NCBI GenBank assembly: GCA_016722045.1
Contig: JADKGY010000008.1
Coordinates: 186,001-250,000, forward strand
Reading direction: 5' to 3'
DNA length: 64,000 bases
Source of the DNA: Candidatus Opimibacter skivensis
GTDB lineage: Bacteria; Bacteroidota; Bacteroidia; Chitinophagales; Saprospiraceae
Shown: positions 17,041 to 25,671 of the stretch, in pieces
Layout: every line of letters begins with the position of its first letter
Numbering within the stretch: position 1 is the first letter of the stretch
The notes under the pieces: generated by a model
Seen by the model: the letters and a program-made list of their open reading frames with translations, nothing else
Told to the model about the DNA's origin: nothing
Databases searched by the model: none
Translations under genes and position numbers: made by a program

Positions 17041-18282
17041 TCACTCGTATCTCAGAGACTCAATCGGATCAAGTCTCGCTGCTTTCAATGCCGGATAAAG
17101 ACCTGAGACCAGACCAACAATCAAACAAGTGACAAATCCCAAAATGATCCAAGCCCAGGGCATGATAAATTTTCCACCGAGCAGAAGAGCCACACCATTT
17201 CCAATCGCTATACCCAGGACAATGCCCACAATTCCACCCATCTGGCAGATCATGACAGCCTCTGTAAGAAACTGATTCAGGATATTTGACCGGGTCGCTC
17301 CTAAAGCTTTATTTATTCCGATTTCACGTGTTCGTTCAGTGACAGACACAAGCATGATATTCATCAACCCTATCGCTGCACCAATGAGCGTAATCAACCC
17401 GATACCGATTGTAGCTATTCGTATTGTCGCCGTATTTTCTTTCAGCATGTTGAGCAGGCTATCACTTTGTAAAGTTTCAAAATCATTGTCCTGTGATGCT
17501 CTTAGCTTCCTGATGTTTCGCATGATGCCGGTAGCAAGGGATATGGCATCATCGATTTCTTCAGAGTTTGCTGAGGAGACAGTGACATCATAATTTTTGT
17601 CCGGGTTACCATAAAGATATCGCTCAGCAAAAAGCGGAATAAGAATCCGTCGGTCTGCACTCCTGTTCATAGTAGCTCCTTTTGAGGCAAGAACACCGAT
17701 CACTGTAAATCTTCGATTGTCAACAGTGATGACTTTATTGAGCGCACTCTCTGCTTTTTTATGAAACAGATCATTGACGATATCCATGCCAATGATTGTC
17801 ACCAATGTACCCGCCTCCTGCTCAACATTTGTAAAATTCCTTCCATTCAGCAGATCATAGCTGTTCATGGACAAATAATACTCATCAATACCATATACAA
17901 GTACTGTCGGATTTGTTTTTTCCTTTTCGTATTTCAACGTTGCGTTCCACGTGGCCAGACCGGAAACAGAGACTTTTGTACCGGGATAATCAAAGCGCTC
18001 TTTAAACTCCATTGCCTGGCGAAAGTCAATAGGGTCGGCATCTTTTTCCTGTCTTCCCCTTCGATTGGAATGAAGGCCACCGGTACCCGGCGTGATATTA
18101 AATGAATTGGCACCCATTCCGGAAAAACTATCATTCATCGTAAACAGAAGTGCATCAGTGGATGTCAATATGCCGACCAATGCCATGATACCAAAGGCGA
18201 TAATCATCAGGGTCAATATGGCCCTCAGTAAATTGGCCCTGATCGACCGTACAGACTGAGACAAAACTTCTCTGTATTGCAT
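17041..18282 (-). CDS. ABC transporter permease (MacB/FtsX type)
   Basis: 413 residues. One membrane helix near the N-terminus (ILTLMIIAFGIMALVGILTS), a ~220-residue periplasmic MacB-type core domain (MNSYDLLNGRNFTNVEQE, VITVDNRRFTVIGVLASKG), then three C-terminal helices (IGIGLITLIGAAIGLMNIML onward) with the FtsX signature TERTREIGINKALGATRSNIL. These permeases act with a LolD/MacB-like ATPase in lipoprotein, peptide or drug export or as mechanotransmitters. No ATPase or membrane-fusion partner lies next to it, which is unusual. Its 3' end merges into the 17-copy heptamer array. Confidence 0.9.
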   Translation of the reverse strand: MQYREVLSQSVRSIRANLLRAILTLMIIAFGIMALVGILTSTDALLFTMNDSFSGMGANSFNITPGTGGLHSNRRGRQEKDADPIDFRQAMEFKERFDYPGTKVSVSGLATWNATLKYEKEKTNPTVLVYGIDEYYLSMNSYDLLNGRNFTNVEQEAGTLVTIIGMDIVNDLFHKKAESALNKVITVDNRRFTVIGVLASKGATMNRSADRRILIPLFAERYLYGNPDKNYDVTVSSANSEEIDDAISLATGIMRNIRKLRASQDNDFETLQSDSLLNMLKENTATIRIATIGIGLITLIGAAIGLMNIMLVSVTERTREIGINKALGATRSNILNQFLTEAVMICQMGGIVGIVLGIAIGNGVALLLGGKFIMPWAWIILGFVTCLIVGLVSGLYPALKAARLDPIESLRYE

Positions 18283-18378
18283 GAATGTCGTTTACCTGTT
18301 TTTTATAAAGATAGTTTCTATAGCAGGATCACCCTTGTTTTTTATCGGGCAAATAGACCTGATGGTAATAGCTATCGA

Positions 18379-19173
18379 CTAAGGATTGAATTTAGTATTG
18401 ATATTTTCCAGTATCGATTGATGGATTGCCGGAGGCGCAGCGATGATCCGGCCCGTTTTCAGCATATCGCTTTTCCCCGAAAATCCTGTCACAACACCAC
18501 CCGCTTCTTCTACAATGATGATGCCACCGGCTATGTCCCATGGATTCAGCGTTGTTTCGTAATAAGCATCAAACCGGCCACATGCGACATAAGCCAGATC
18601 AATAGCAGCTGATCCAAGTCGCCTTATTCCACGGGCATGTTTAAGAAAGTAATCAAATACAGACATCAGTTGAGGCACTACATCCCTTGAAGCATAAGGA
18701 AATCCCGTAGCAACAACAGCATCTGAAACCTCAGTTCGGGCTGAAACCTGAATTCTTTTCCCATTACACCAGGCACCACCTCCTTTCCAGGCATAAAAGG
18801 TTTCATTACGTTCTACATCACGGACTATGCCCAGAACCAGTACATCATCATGCATGAGCCCTATCGAAACAGAATAGCAGGGGATCTGCTGTAAAAAATT
18901 AGTGGTGCCATCCAGCGGATCAATGATCCAGGTGTATTCTGATTTTTGTTGATTGACGGTTTCTTCTTCAGTGATAAATCCAGATCCATCGATGATCTTT
19001 GATAAGCCGGTAACGAGTATTTTTTCTGCTTCTTTATCCACATAACTGACCAGGCTGTTGCGCGATTTGATTTCGACATCCTGTTCGGTTACTTTTCCAG
19101 CCTGTGAATGTATAAAGTCAGCAGCTTCAGCAGCTACTTTCAATACATCATCCAGTATCAATCGTATATCCAT
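18379..19173 (-). CDS. Inositol monophosphatase family protein (SuhB-like)
   Basis: 264 residues from ATG 19173; the frame reaches 19206 only through a TTG. Metal-binding motifs of the lithium-sensitive phosphatase family are present: GFITEEETV (Glu), WIIDPLDGTTNFL (two Asp) and NPWDIAGGIIIVEEAGG (Asp). Substrates in this family include inositol-1-phosphate, 3'-phosphoadenosine-5'-phosphate and fructose-1,6-bisphosphate, and the sequence does not decide between them. Cytoplasmic. Divergent from the DUF1572 gene across 77 bp. Confidence 0.9.
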   Translation of the reverse strand: MDIRLILDDVLKVAAEAADFIHSQAGKVTEQDVEIKSRNSLVSYVDKEAEKILVTGLSKIIDGSGFITEEETVNQQKSEYTWIIDPLDGTTNFLQQIPCYSVSIGLMHDDVLVLGIVRDVERNETFYAWKGGGAWCNGKRIQVSARTEVSDAVVATGFPYASRDVVPQLMSVFDYFLKHARGIRRLGSAAIDLAYVACGRFDAYYETTLNPWDIAGGIIIVEEAGGVVTGFSGKSDMLKTGRIIAAPPAIHQSILENINTKFNP

Positions 19174-19250
19174 ATCCTCAAAGATAATCCGCTGTAGCCA
19201 ACGCAAATCAAAGCCCTATATAAAGGCGTTTTGTATTATTTTAGCATGCT

Positions 19251-19817
19251 ATGATGAATTCAACTCTTACCAATTCAATTCACCTTTACGAATATTACAA
19301 GTCGTTAGGCGAAAAGGCGATCAATCAGGTCGAGGACAATGCGCTCTGGTGGGCTCCTGATGAAAAAAGCAATAGCATAAGCGTCATCATCAAACATCTG
19401 CGTGGTAATATGCTGTCCCGTTGGACAGATTTCCTGACTACGGATGGTGAAAAAGAATGGCGCAAACGCGACAGCGAATTTGAAGAAACGATCATGACCC
19501 GCGATGATTTAATGGCACAGTGGGAAGAAGGCTGGGCATGCCTTTTCAATGCATTACGATCCCTGACAGTGGAGGATATGGAAAAAACAATCTATATCCG
19601 TAATATGGGCCAAAGCGTGGAAGATGCGATCATGCGTCAATTAGCACATTATGCATATCACGTCGGCCAAATCGTATACCTCGCTCGTCTGGCCAATACC
19701 GGCGACTGGAAATCACTGACGATCCCCAAAGGAAATTCAGATACGTATAACCAGGCGAAATTTGAACCGGGTAAACGGATTGAACATTTCACTAAGAATC
19801 TTCATGACCTGAAATAG
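19251..19817 (+). CDS. DinB-like four-helix protein (DUF1572)
   Basis: 188 residues. The sequence has the DUF1572/DinB-fold pattern: HLYEYYKSLGEKAINQV near the start, a first metal-ligand histidine in SVIIKHLRGNM, and a later pair in QLAHYAYHVGQIVYLAR. Proteins of this fold are metal-dependent, and some transfer thiols (bacillithiol, mycothiol), but members of this subgroup have no proven reaction. Start is ATGATG at 19251. Confidence 0.75.
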   Translation: MMNSTLTNSIHLYEYYKSLGEKAINQVEDNALWWAPDEKSNSISVIIKHLRGNMLSRWTDFLTTDGEKEWRKRDSEFEETIMTRDDLMAQWEEGWACLFNALRSLTVEDMEKTIYIRNMGQSVEDAIMRQLAHYAYHVGQIVYLARLANTGDWKSLTIPKGNSDTYNQAKFEPGKRIEHFTKNLHDLK

Positions 19818-19861
19818 ATTGTAAAAATCTTCATCTGATGGACGTAATGAGATTGAAGCAT

Positions 19862-19881
19862 TTCACCAATGAAATGGTGAA
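19862..19881. terminator. Hairpin between convergent genes
   Basis: A perfect 7-bp stem TTCACCA (19862-19868) pairs with TGGTGAA (19875-19881) around a six-base loop, in the 75-bp gap between two convergent genes. It could serve both directions. There is no T-run. Confidence 0.45.
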
Positions 19882-19892
19882 GTAATGAAATA

Positions 19893-21002
19893 CTAAATCG
19901 TTCCCTGTGAAGCGAGTCTTGAGAGATTAAAGTCCATGGCATCCAGCATATCGTCAGGATCGAGACTTTTCCATACAAATGAAATACCTCTGTCCAGGTG
20001 AAAAAATCCGGCCTTCTTTCTTTCCTGTATCTCATCAAGACCATGTTGATTGTGTCTGAAATCCCAGGCTCTGATCAGGTTTACACTTGTTTGTTTTTTA
20101 CCGGCCAGCAATGCAATTGATTTTTTCATCATCATCGCTTTTTCATCGGCAGTAATACCATCAGCATAGGTATCATTTATTAAATACCACGTTCCGTTTT
20201 TATGATGATTGAATATAAGATTGGCTACGATGTCGGAAGCGCGTGAAAAATAGACATTGTGTACACCTTCCAGGTAAGGGTTTTTTTCAATCCGCCAGGA
20301 GATATAAGATATGTCTTGTTTGATCCAGTATCCTTTATACTTGTTCTCAGGGATAAGGTTGTTTTCTTTTACGACCGATTTGTCATAGGCACTGAATGAA
20401 AACTTATTTTTTAAAGAAGGAGACGAAGGCCAATATCGTTTAAATGAAATTAGTCGTGCCAAAAAGCATAATGCGAAAATCTTCAGCAAAGAACCGGTTG
20501 TGTTTTTAGCATTTAGATTTGACAGATATTTATAAGAAGAAAAAATGTTCAGCACCATCAATGACTGGCTATGATCAAAGGGTATAGTGAAGCCCAATCT
20601 CAGAAATGGTTTTTTAGCAGAGGTGAAACCCCACAGATATTTAATACCTGACTCCCTGCATTTTTCAAAAAGCATGGCGTACATGTTTTCAAAAATACTT
20701 AACCCACGGTAGTCGGGATGGACAAGCGTGTCTTCTGATTTGCCTGTGCGAATGACATCCCCTGTGTGTGTAATGAGGTCAACAGGAATGGCGCATTGAG
20801 AACCTATTATCTTTTGAGTGTCCGCGTCTTTGGCAATAACATAAATCGCTTTTCCTGCAGGCGCATTATAAAACTCCCAAAGAAATTTTTCCTTATCCCT
20901 GTTGTCTTTATTGATGAGATTGTAGAAATCAAGCAATTCAGGGATATCCGCATCCTGGAGAAGAGAGATCGAAATAGTTTTCTTAGTCATTCCCGAATTC
21001 AT
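19893..21002 (-). CDS. GNAT-family N-acetyltransferase with long C-terminal part
   Basis: 369 residues. The N-terminal half has a GNAT fold: a D-I-PELLDFYNLIN start, AIYVIAKDADTQKIIGSQCA, then the acetyl-CoA-binding turn VHPDYRGLSIFENMYAMLFE and a GIKYLWGFTSAKKPFLRLGF segment. The C-terminal half (from about 210) is less typical and may be a second acyltransferase-like domain, as in FemAB-type proteins. Its start overlaps the stop of the polysaccharide deacetylase-like gene by 20 bp, so the two are translationally coupled, which suggests a cell-surface glycan substrate. Substrate unknown. Confidence 0.72.
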   Translation of the reverse strand: MNSGMTKKTISISLLQDADIPELLDFYNLINKDNRDKEKFLWEFYNAPAGKAIYVIAKDADTQKIIGSQCAIPVDLITHTGDVIRTGKSEDTLVHPDYRGLSIFENMYAMLFEKCRESGIKYLWGFTSAKKPFLRLGFTIPFDHSQSLMVLNIFSSYKYLSNLNAKNTTGSLLKIFALCFLARLISFKRYWPSSPSLKNKFSFSAYDKSVVKENNLIPENKYKGYWIKQDISYISWRIEKNPYLEGVHNVYFSRASDIVANLIFNHHKNGTWYLINDTYADGITADEKAMMMKKSIALLAGKKQTSVNLIRAWDFRHNQHGLDEIQERKKAGFFHLDRGISFVWKSLDPDDMLDAMDFNLSRLASQGTI

Positions 21003-22266
21003 TTATGATTTCTTCCGGTGTGATAGAGGTGATACCTTTTTCATGCAGATACAAGATTACTTTTTTGTACTCCTCAAGATAACCCGCGTATTTATATGAT
21101 GTAAAATAAGTATTATGCCACAAAAGGGATAGAATAGAGTTCGTTGAATTTTTCTCAATAAAATCAATAATTGTAGAGGCAGTATCTTTTAGGGGAATTT
21201 TCATATAACGATGCAGAGTACCATCCATAATGTTAAGTGGAACTTCAACAAACGTATATGGTGATCCTGAACTAAGATTATAAGGCTGAAATGGAAGCCC
21301 GTAGCTATTTCTGAATCCATAGTGTTCTGCAAATCCCAGGCTGGCATCCATCTTTATTCCGGCAAGTTCAAGATCACTCCAGGCTGAAGGAAGGGTGAAT
21401 TTTAAAAAATGATATCGATTAAGATTTGTAGTGAATGGCAGCATCTGCAATTCTTCACTGAGCGAAGTAGTATAGCTGCTTTTATGTAATCCGTTACTTG
21501 AAGAAAATTTTGACTGAGCCCGTAATTCTTCAATTGTATAATCCGAATTTTTGACGCCGTTCTCAGCGATCTTCTTTGTAGCCAACCAGAAGAATGTGCT
21601 TTTCAGATCATGTGCAGTATGAAGTTTCGATATGCGTTCTATATTTTTCCAATCTGGATTTAACAGGATTTCATTCATTACAAGTTTTAATATAATATCG
21701 GGTCTGCCATTTTTAATAGCCCACATTCCATCCTGAAGAAAAGATCCATGAATAGTATCAATATCATGCGAAAGAAAAACACGTGTTGCACGACCCTTCC
21801 CTGATGTCGATGGCATCAAAGCATGTTCTGAACAGAACTGATCAAAACAAAACTGTACTAGGTTTTGGTCAATACAATTAAATCGATGTTGATATGAATG
21901 ATCATATCTGAATCGACCATATCCGTCTACAGCATCTTTTACATCGTGCTGACCATATTCCTGGAAAGAGTTAATCATATAAAAAGCCGTACTGAGCCAG
22001 TCCGGTTCACGGCTGATGGGGAATAAAATGTGTGGAGTTTCTTTGAAATAGACTTGATGATTATACACTTTTTTCTGCAGGACTGAATCAAAAAAAGTGA
22101 GATTGATCGGAAGGGATTGAAAGTCTGTATGATCAAAAATGAAACGGGCTTCATTTTTGTCATCAATGAATGCAAAGGAGATTAATTTATTTTTAGCCAA
22201 AGCCTTTAAAATAAATTCAAGGGGCTTTGAATAAAGTTCATTTTTTCTGATGAAAATATTGATCAT
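20983..22266 (-). CDS. Polysaccharide deacetylase-like protein
   Basis: 427 residues. The N-terminal ~150 residues (RPFIFDH-like module with a DAVDGYGRFRYDHS segment) are typical of the N-terminal extension seen in many Bacteroidota deacetylase-like proteins. A deacetylase (NodB-like) core follows: RVFLSHDIDTIHG carries the Asp-Asp metal site, then LKSTFFWLATKKIAENGVKN and a YHFLKFTLPSAWSDLELAGIKMDAS segment, and a final SILSLLWHNTYF in place of the usual HDxxxY. No signal peptide. It is probably cytoplasmic or membrane-associated, and acts with the overlapping acetyltransferase. Confidence 0.75.
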   Translation of the reverse strand: MINIFIRKNELYSKPLEFILKALAKNKLISFAFIDDKNEARFIFDHTDFQSLPINLTFFDSVLQKKVYNHQVYFKETPHILFPISREPDWLSTAFYMINSFQEYGQHDVKDAVDGYGRFRYDHSYQHRFNCIDQNLVQFCFDQFCSEHALMPSTSGKGRATRVFLSHDIDTIHGSFLQDGMWAIKNGRPDIILKLVMNEILLNPDWKNIERISKLHTAHDLKSTFFWLATKKIAENGVKNSDYTIEELRAQSKFSSSNGLHKSSYTTSLSEELQMLPFTTNLNRYHFLKFTLPSAWSDLELAGIKMDASLGFAEHYGFRNSYGLPFQPYNLSSGSPYTFVEVPLNIMDGTLHRYMKIPLKDTASTIIDFIEKNSTNSILSLLWHNTYFTSYKYAGYLEEYKKVILYLHEKGITSITPEEIINEFGND

Positions 22267-22352
22267 AAATGCATCTATATAAAAGCTGAATACCGATAGC
22301 CAATGATTAAAAACGCATGTCTCATGCCTGACGTCACATGAAAAGATGACCG

Positions 22353-22387
22353 CATTTACTGAATACTAATTACCGCTTACTGACTAC
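22353..22387. repeat. Heptamer array (nnnnTAC) spanning a stop codon
   Basis: Five 7-bp units: CATTTAC, TGAATAC, TAATTAC, CGCTTAC, TGACTAC. The stop codon of the Gfo/Idh/MocA gene (22377-22379) lies inside the array, so the C-terminal Ser-Gln and part of the preceding codons are encoded by repeat units. Units TGAATAC and CGCTTAC recur exactly in the array at 35095. Confidence 0.8.
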
Positions 22388-23537
22388 TCATTTTAAACCA
22401 CTTCACCTCATCCTGCTTCCCCGATCTCACCACCGCATCAATAAATTCCATGCCACGCACGCCATCATCAACAGTTGGAAAATCTAAATCAGGATCAACA
22501 TCCAATCCTTCTATTCTAGCCTGAATAGTATAAACTACATTTCTGTAAATATTTGCAAACGCTTCAAGATAACCTTCCGGATGGCCTGCCGGAACGCGTG
22601 TATGTTTTTGTGTCTGCGGATATAAATTCCCCACGCCGGTTCGTATGACTTCCATTGATTTATCAAGCCATCGTACGATAAGAGAATTGGGCTCCATCTG
22701 CGACCAGTCAATACTTCCCTTTTCGCCATATACACGAATACGCAAATTATTTTCTTCTCCTGCTGATATCTGACTTGCATACAATACACCGCGTGCACCA
22801 TTATTCATCCGAAGCAACACACTGCCATCATCATCAAGGAGTCTTCCCGGAATATGTGAATGCAGATCAGCACAAATCTCATCGATATACAATCCTGTGA
22901 CATACTCTGCAAGATTCTCAGCATGCGTACCGATATCGCCCATCGCACCAGCTGCACCAGACTTCGCCGGATCCGTTCGCCACGATGCCTGCTTCTGATC
23001 CGTTTGCTCCAGAGCGGTGCTCAACCATCCCTGCGGATACTCAACTACTATTCTTCTGATCTTTCCTAATTCACCATTGGCGATCATCATTCTGGCCTGC
23101 TTGACCATTGGATATCCTGTATAAGCATGAGTCACGGCAAAGACCAGCCCGGAAGATCTGACTTTAGACTGAAGTTGTCTTGCCGCATCCAAGGTTGTAC
23201 AAAGTGGTTTATCACAGATCACATGAAATCCCGACTCCAACGCTACCATCGCAGGACCAAAATGCATGTGATTAGGAGTTACAATAGAAACCAGATCCAT
23301 TTTTTTATCAGCAGGAAGATTAGCTTCTGCAAGGATCATCTCTTCATAATCGCCATAACACCTTTCCGGAGGTAGGAATAAATCCGCGCCGCTGGCTTTC
23401 GATCTATCCGGGTCACTGCTGAAAGCACCGCATACGAGTTCGATCTGACCATCAAGAGCCGCCGCCATTCTATGGATAGCACCGATAAACGCTCCCCTTC
23501 CGCCACCTACCATTCCCATCCTTATTTTCCGTTTCAT
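22377..23537 (-). CDS. Gfo/Idh/MocA family oxidoreductase
   Basis: 386 residues. NAD(P)-binding Rossmann domain at the start (RMGMVGGGRGAFIGAIHRMA, with a GGGRG loop), the family motif VISDKPLC-like (HVICDKPLCTTLDAARQL, Lys and Pro of the EKP motif) and the C-terminal alpha/beta domain with SGAAGAMGDIGTHAENLAEY, where the His is the usual catalytic or substrate-binding residue. These enzymes oxidise or epimerise sugars and inositols. Substrate not predictable. Predicted cytoplasmic. Its last codons and stop lie within a heptamer array. Confidence 0.9.
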   Translation of the reverse strand: MKRKIRMGMVGGGRGAFIGAIHRMAAALDGQIELVCGAFSSDPDRSKASGADLFLPPERCYGDYEEMILAEANLPADKKMDLVSIVTPNHMHFGPAMVALESGFHVICDKPLCTTLDAARQLQSKVRSSGLVFAVTHAYTGYPMVKQARMMIANGELGKIRRIVVEYPQGWLSTALEQTDQKQASWRTDPAKSGAAGAMGDIGTHAENLAEYVTGLYIDEICADLHSHIPGRLLDDDGSVLLRMNNGARGVLYASQISAGEENNLRIRVYGEKGSIDWSQMEPNSLIVRWLDKSMEVIRTGVGNLYPQTQKHTRVPAGHPEGYLEAFANIYRNVVYTIQARIEGLDVDPDLDFPTVDDGVRGMEFIDAVVRSGKQDEVKWFKMSSQ

Positions 23538-23650
23538 ACCCTTAGATTTTCATTCTGAACCTGTTTCAAGATGTAATTTATTGCAAAATCAACAGTCTGA
23601 GCACCCCGTAAACTCTGGAAGGTCTTTCCGGCGTTAAACATCCTTAGTAC

Positions 23651-23658
23651 TATTTTTG
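23651..23658 (+). promoter_or_regulatory. Candidate -7 promoter box
   Basis: TATTTTTG matches TAnnTTTG and lies 16 bp before the ATG of the OmpA-family gene, implying a short untranslated leader. Confidence 0.45.
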
Positions 23659-23673
23659 TAACATTGGGACATA

Positions 23674-25452
23674 ATGAAGCACATCAAATATATTTTTCTT
23701 GCCACATTTTGTATAGCACAGGTATCCACCCTGTGTAGTCAGCAATTGAAAGCTGTTCAACGCATTGAAGGGATCCCCGCGCACACAGCATACAGAGCGA
23801 TCACGCATGACAACTCAGGGAATATCTACGTAGCCACAAGCGCGGATGTATTTATGATCCCCTCAAATAGCAATAAAGCCCAACCCATGTCAGCCGGTAG
23901 CCATATCATGGACATCGACTGGTCCAATGATTCCGGACTCATCATGCTGGTCGACGATGGTTCTGTACGGTTTACAGCCTCAGGCAAAGTGCTGATGTTG
24001 GATCAGAAAGTCGAAGCTATATGTATGGATGTCAGCAAGTCCACAATCTGGGTAGGCACGTCAAATGGTGTCTACACACTCTCCATTCCGCAAGAAAAAA
24101 TCCTAAAACACTACACCACAGATGATGGTGTTTTGCTGAGCAATAAGATCAATTTTATTCACACTGATCCATTCAATGTCAGATGGATAGGAACAGACCT
24201 TGGCGTCGTACGGGTCTCCGGAAAAAAATGGAAATTATACGAACCCGAGCAGGCCATCACAGCCATCACGTCTACTTCTGAAGGCGCATGGATGGCTGCC
24301 AGTCAGAACATGTGGCTTGTCGATTCGTATAACAGATGGTACCCTATTGAAGCATGGAAAGATCTGGTGCAGGGGAAAGTACGTGCACTATCCTCTGATG
24401 GCCAGGGCCTCATCTACATTGCATCTGATGTGCTTGTAAAATACGACCCCTACAAAGAAAAAATCATCAGCATGAACAGAGATGGCGCTAGTGAACCGAT
24501 GATGCTTTTAGCACAAGGCCCTGGCAAGAATGTCTGGATAGCCGGTGATCTGGGTATGGCAAAAATCATCGAAGACACTACTGTCATCGCTGCACCTGTT
24601 GTCGCTTCTGATGAACTGGCCGCCACAGTTGAAGTGAAATCCACTCCAGTATGCATCGGAATGTTGACAGGTCATGTCAGTGTAAAAGCCTCAGGTGGAA
24701 AACCACCATACTCGTATAAATGGAGTTATCAGGGCTCCACTGAACAGGAGATTACAGGATTGCCACCAGGCCTCTATCAGGTAACCCTCACCGATGGATC
24801 GGGTAAATCAACACATGCCAGCGGAATCGTTTCAGCATCACCGGAGATTTCAGCGACGGTCAAATCAGAAGCAAACTCCTCAGACAAATTGGCGGCAGAT
24901 GGCAAAGCTATTTTGAAGGTCATCGGAGGGGCAGAACCATTCCAGATCTTATGGAACAATGGAGAAACTGCTTTAGAAGCAACTACCCTTACAGAAGGAT
25001 TGCATACAGTGAGAATTGTTGATGCTAATGGATGTATTGCTAACGGAAATGTAACTATTGAAGCCGAAAAGGTTTTAAAGTCGCTTGATATATCCAAACT
25101 TACGCTTGGAGAAACGATCAGAGTGGACAAACTTTACTTCGCTGCAGACAGCTCCACGATTCAACCCACTTCTTACGGCGTGTTGGAGGAGATATATGAG
25201 TTTTTGAAAAACAACGACAAAGTCATCATCGAAATCGGCGGCCACACCAACAGTCTGCCTGAAGATGAATATTGTGATCGCCTCTCTACTGAGCGTGCAA
25301 AAAATATTGCTGTCTATCTTTACGGCCGGGGTATACCACAAGCTCAGATCTCATACAAAGGTTATGGAAAACGCCAACCCATCGCTTCAAATCAAACCGT
25401 CGATGGACGAAGAAAAAATCAACGTGTGGAGATCAAAATTGTAAGCCTCTGA
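23674..25452 (+). CDS. OmpA-family protein with propeller and SprB-like repeats
   Basis: 592 residues. Signal peptide (IFLATFCIAQVSTLCSQ), then a two-component-regulator-type beta-propeller (about 25-325; blades such as STIWVGTSNGVYTLS and VRWIGTDLGVVRVSG), two SprB-like repeats (about 335-485; GGKPPYSYKWSYQGS, GAEPFQILWNNGET), and a C-terminal OmpA peptidoglycan-binding domain (about 490-592; LYFAADSST, EIGGHTNSLPEDEYCDRLST, RRKNQRVEI). The OmpA domain anchors the protein to peptidoglycan in the periplasm; the SprB-like repeats point to a cell-surface or gliding-related role. Monocistronic; its 3' end faces a 60-bp palindrome. Confidence 0.88.
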   Translation: MKHIKYIFLATFCIAQVSTLCSQQLKAVQRIEGIPAHTAYRAITHDNSGNIYVATSADVFMIPSNSNKAQPMSAGSHIMDIDWSNDSGLIMLVDDGSVRFTASGKVLMLDQKVEAICMDVSKSTIWVGTSNGVYTLSIPQEKILKHYTTDDGVLLSNKINFIHTDPFNVRWIGTDLGVVRVSGKKWKLYEPEQAITAITSTSEGAWMAASQNMWLVDSYNRWYPIEAWKDLVQGKVRALSSDGQGLIYIASDVLVKYDPYKEKIISMNRDGASEPMMLLAQGPGKNVWIAGDLGMAKIIEDTTVIAAPVVASDELAATVEVKSTPVCIGMLTGHVSVKASGGKPPYSYKWSYQGSTEQEITGLPPGLYQVTLTDGSGKSTHASGIVSASPEISATVKSEANSSDKLAADGKAILKVIGGAEPFQILWNNGETALEATTLTEGLHTVRIVDANGCIANGNVTIEAEKVLKSLDISKLTLGETIRVDKLYFAADSSTIQPTSYGVLEEIYEFLKNNDKVIIEIGGHTNSLPEDEYCDRLSTERAKNIAVYLYGRGIPQAQISYKGYGKRQPIASNQTVDGRRKNQRVEIKIVSL

Positions 25453-25473
25453 TTTATTAATGCAGGTCAAATG

Positions 25474-25533
25474 CTTTGTTTTTCAAAGAGTACGGACAGG
25501 TCGCGACCTGTCCGTACTCTTTGAAAAACAAAG
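25474..25533. repeat. Perfect 60-bp palindrome (no loop)
   Basis: The 30 bases at 25474-25503 are the exact reverse complement of 25504-25533, with the centre at GGTCG|CGACC. It starts 21 bp after the stop of the OmpA gene and lies between two convergent genes. As RNA it would fold into a 28-30-bp hairpin, so a bidirectional terminator or a dispersed palindromic element are both possible. Confidence 0.95.
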
Positions 25534-25560
25534 TCTTCGAAAAATTAACTCTACAGATTC

Positions 25561-25587
25561 ACGTCTCACGTCTCACGTCTCACGTCG
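25561..25587. repeat. Short heptamer array (ACGTCTC)
   Basis: Three exact ACGTCTC units followed by ACGTCGA, in the gap between convergent genes. Unlike most arrays in this window it does not touch a stop codon; the nearest is 85 bp away. Confidence 0.8.
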
Positions 25588-25635
25588 ATTGCTGAGCCGC
25601 CCAGATATTTCACATGGAAAAGTATAACTACAGCT

Positions 25636-25652
25636 CCCCCTTTTTCAGGGGG
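25636..25652. terminator. C/G hairpin downstream of the aldose epimerase
   Basis: A 6-bp stem CCCCCT (25636-25641) and AGGGGG (25647-25652) with a TTTTC loop, followed by a second G-run. Located 19 bp beyond the stop of the minus-strand epimerase gene. G/C-rich stem without a clear T-run. Confidence 0.45.
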
Positions 25653-25671
25653 TCGGGGGGTAAAACGGAAA

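Noticed and set aside
16855..17106. Open frame with repeated RYS/LLVTRYS-like words
   Set aside because: It is a translation of the TTACTCG tandem array (the unit is 7 bp, so the frame rotates) and overlaps the ABC permease end. Not coding.
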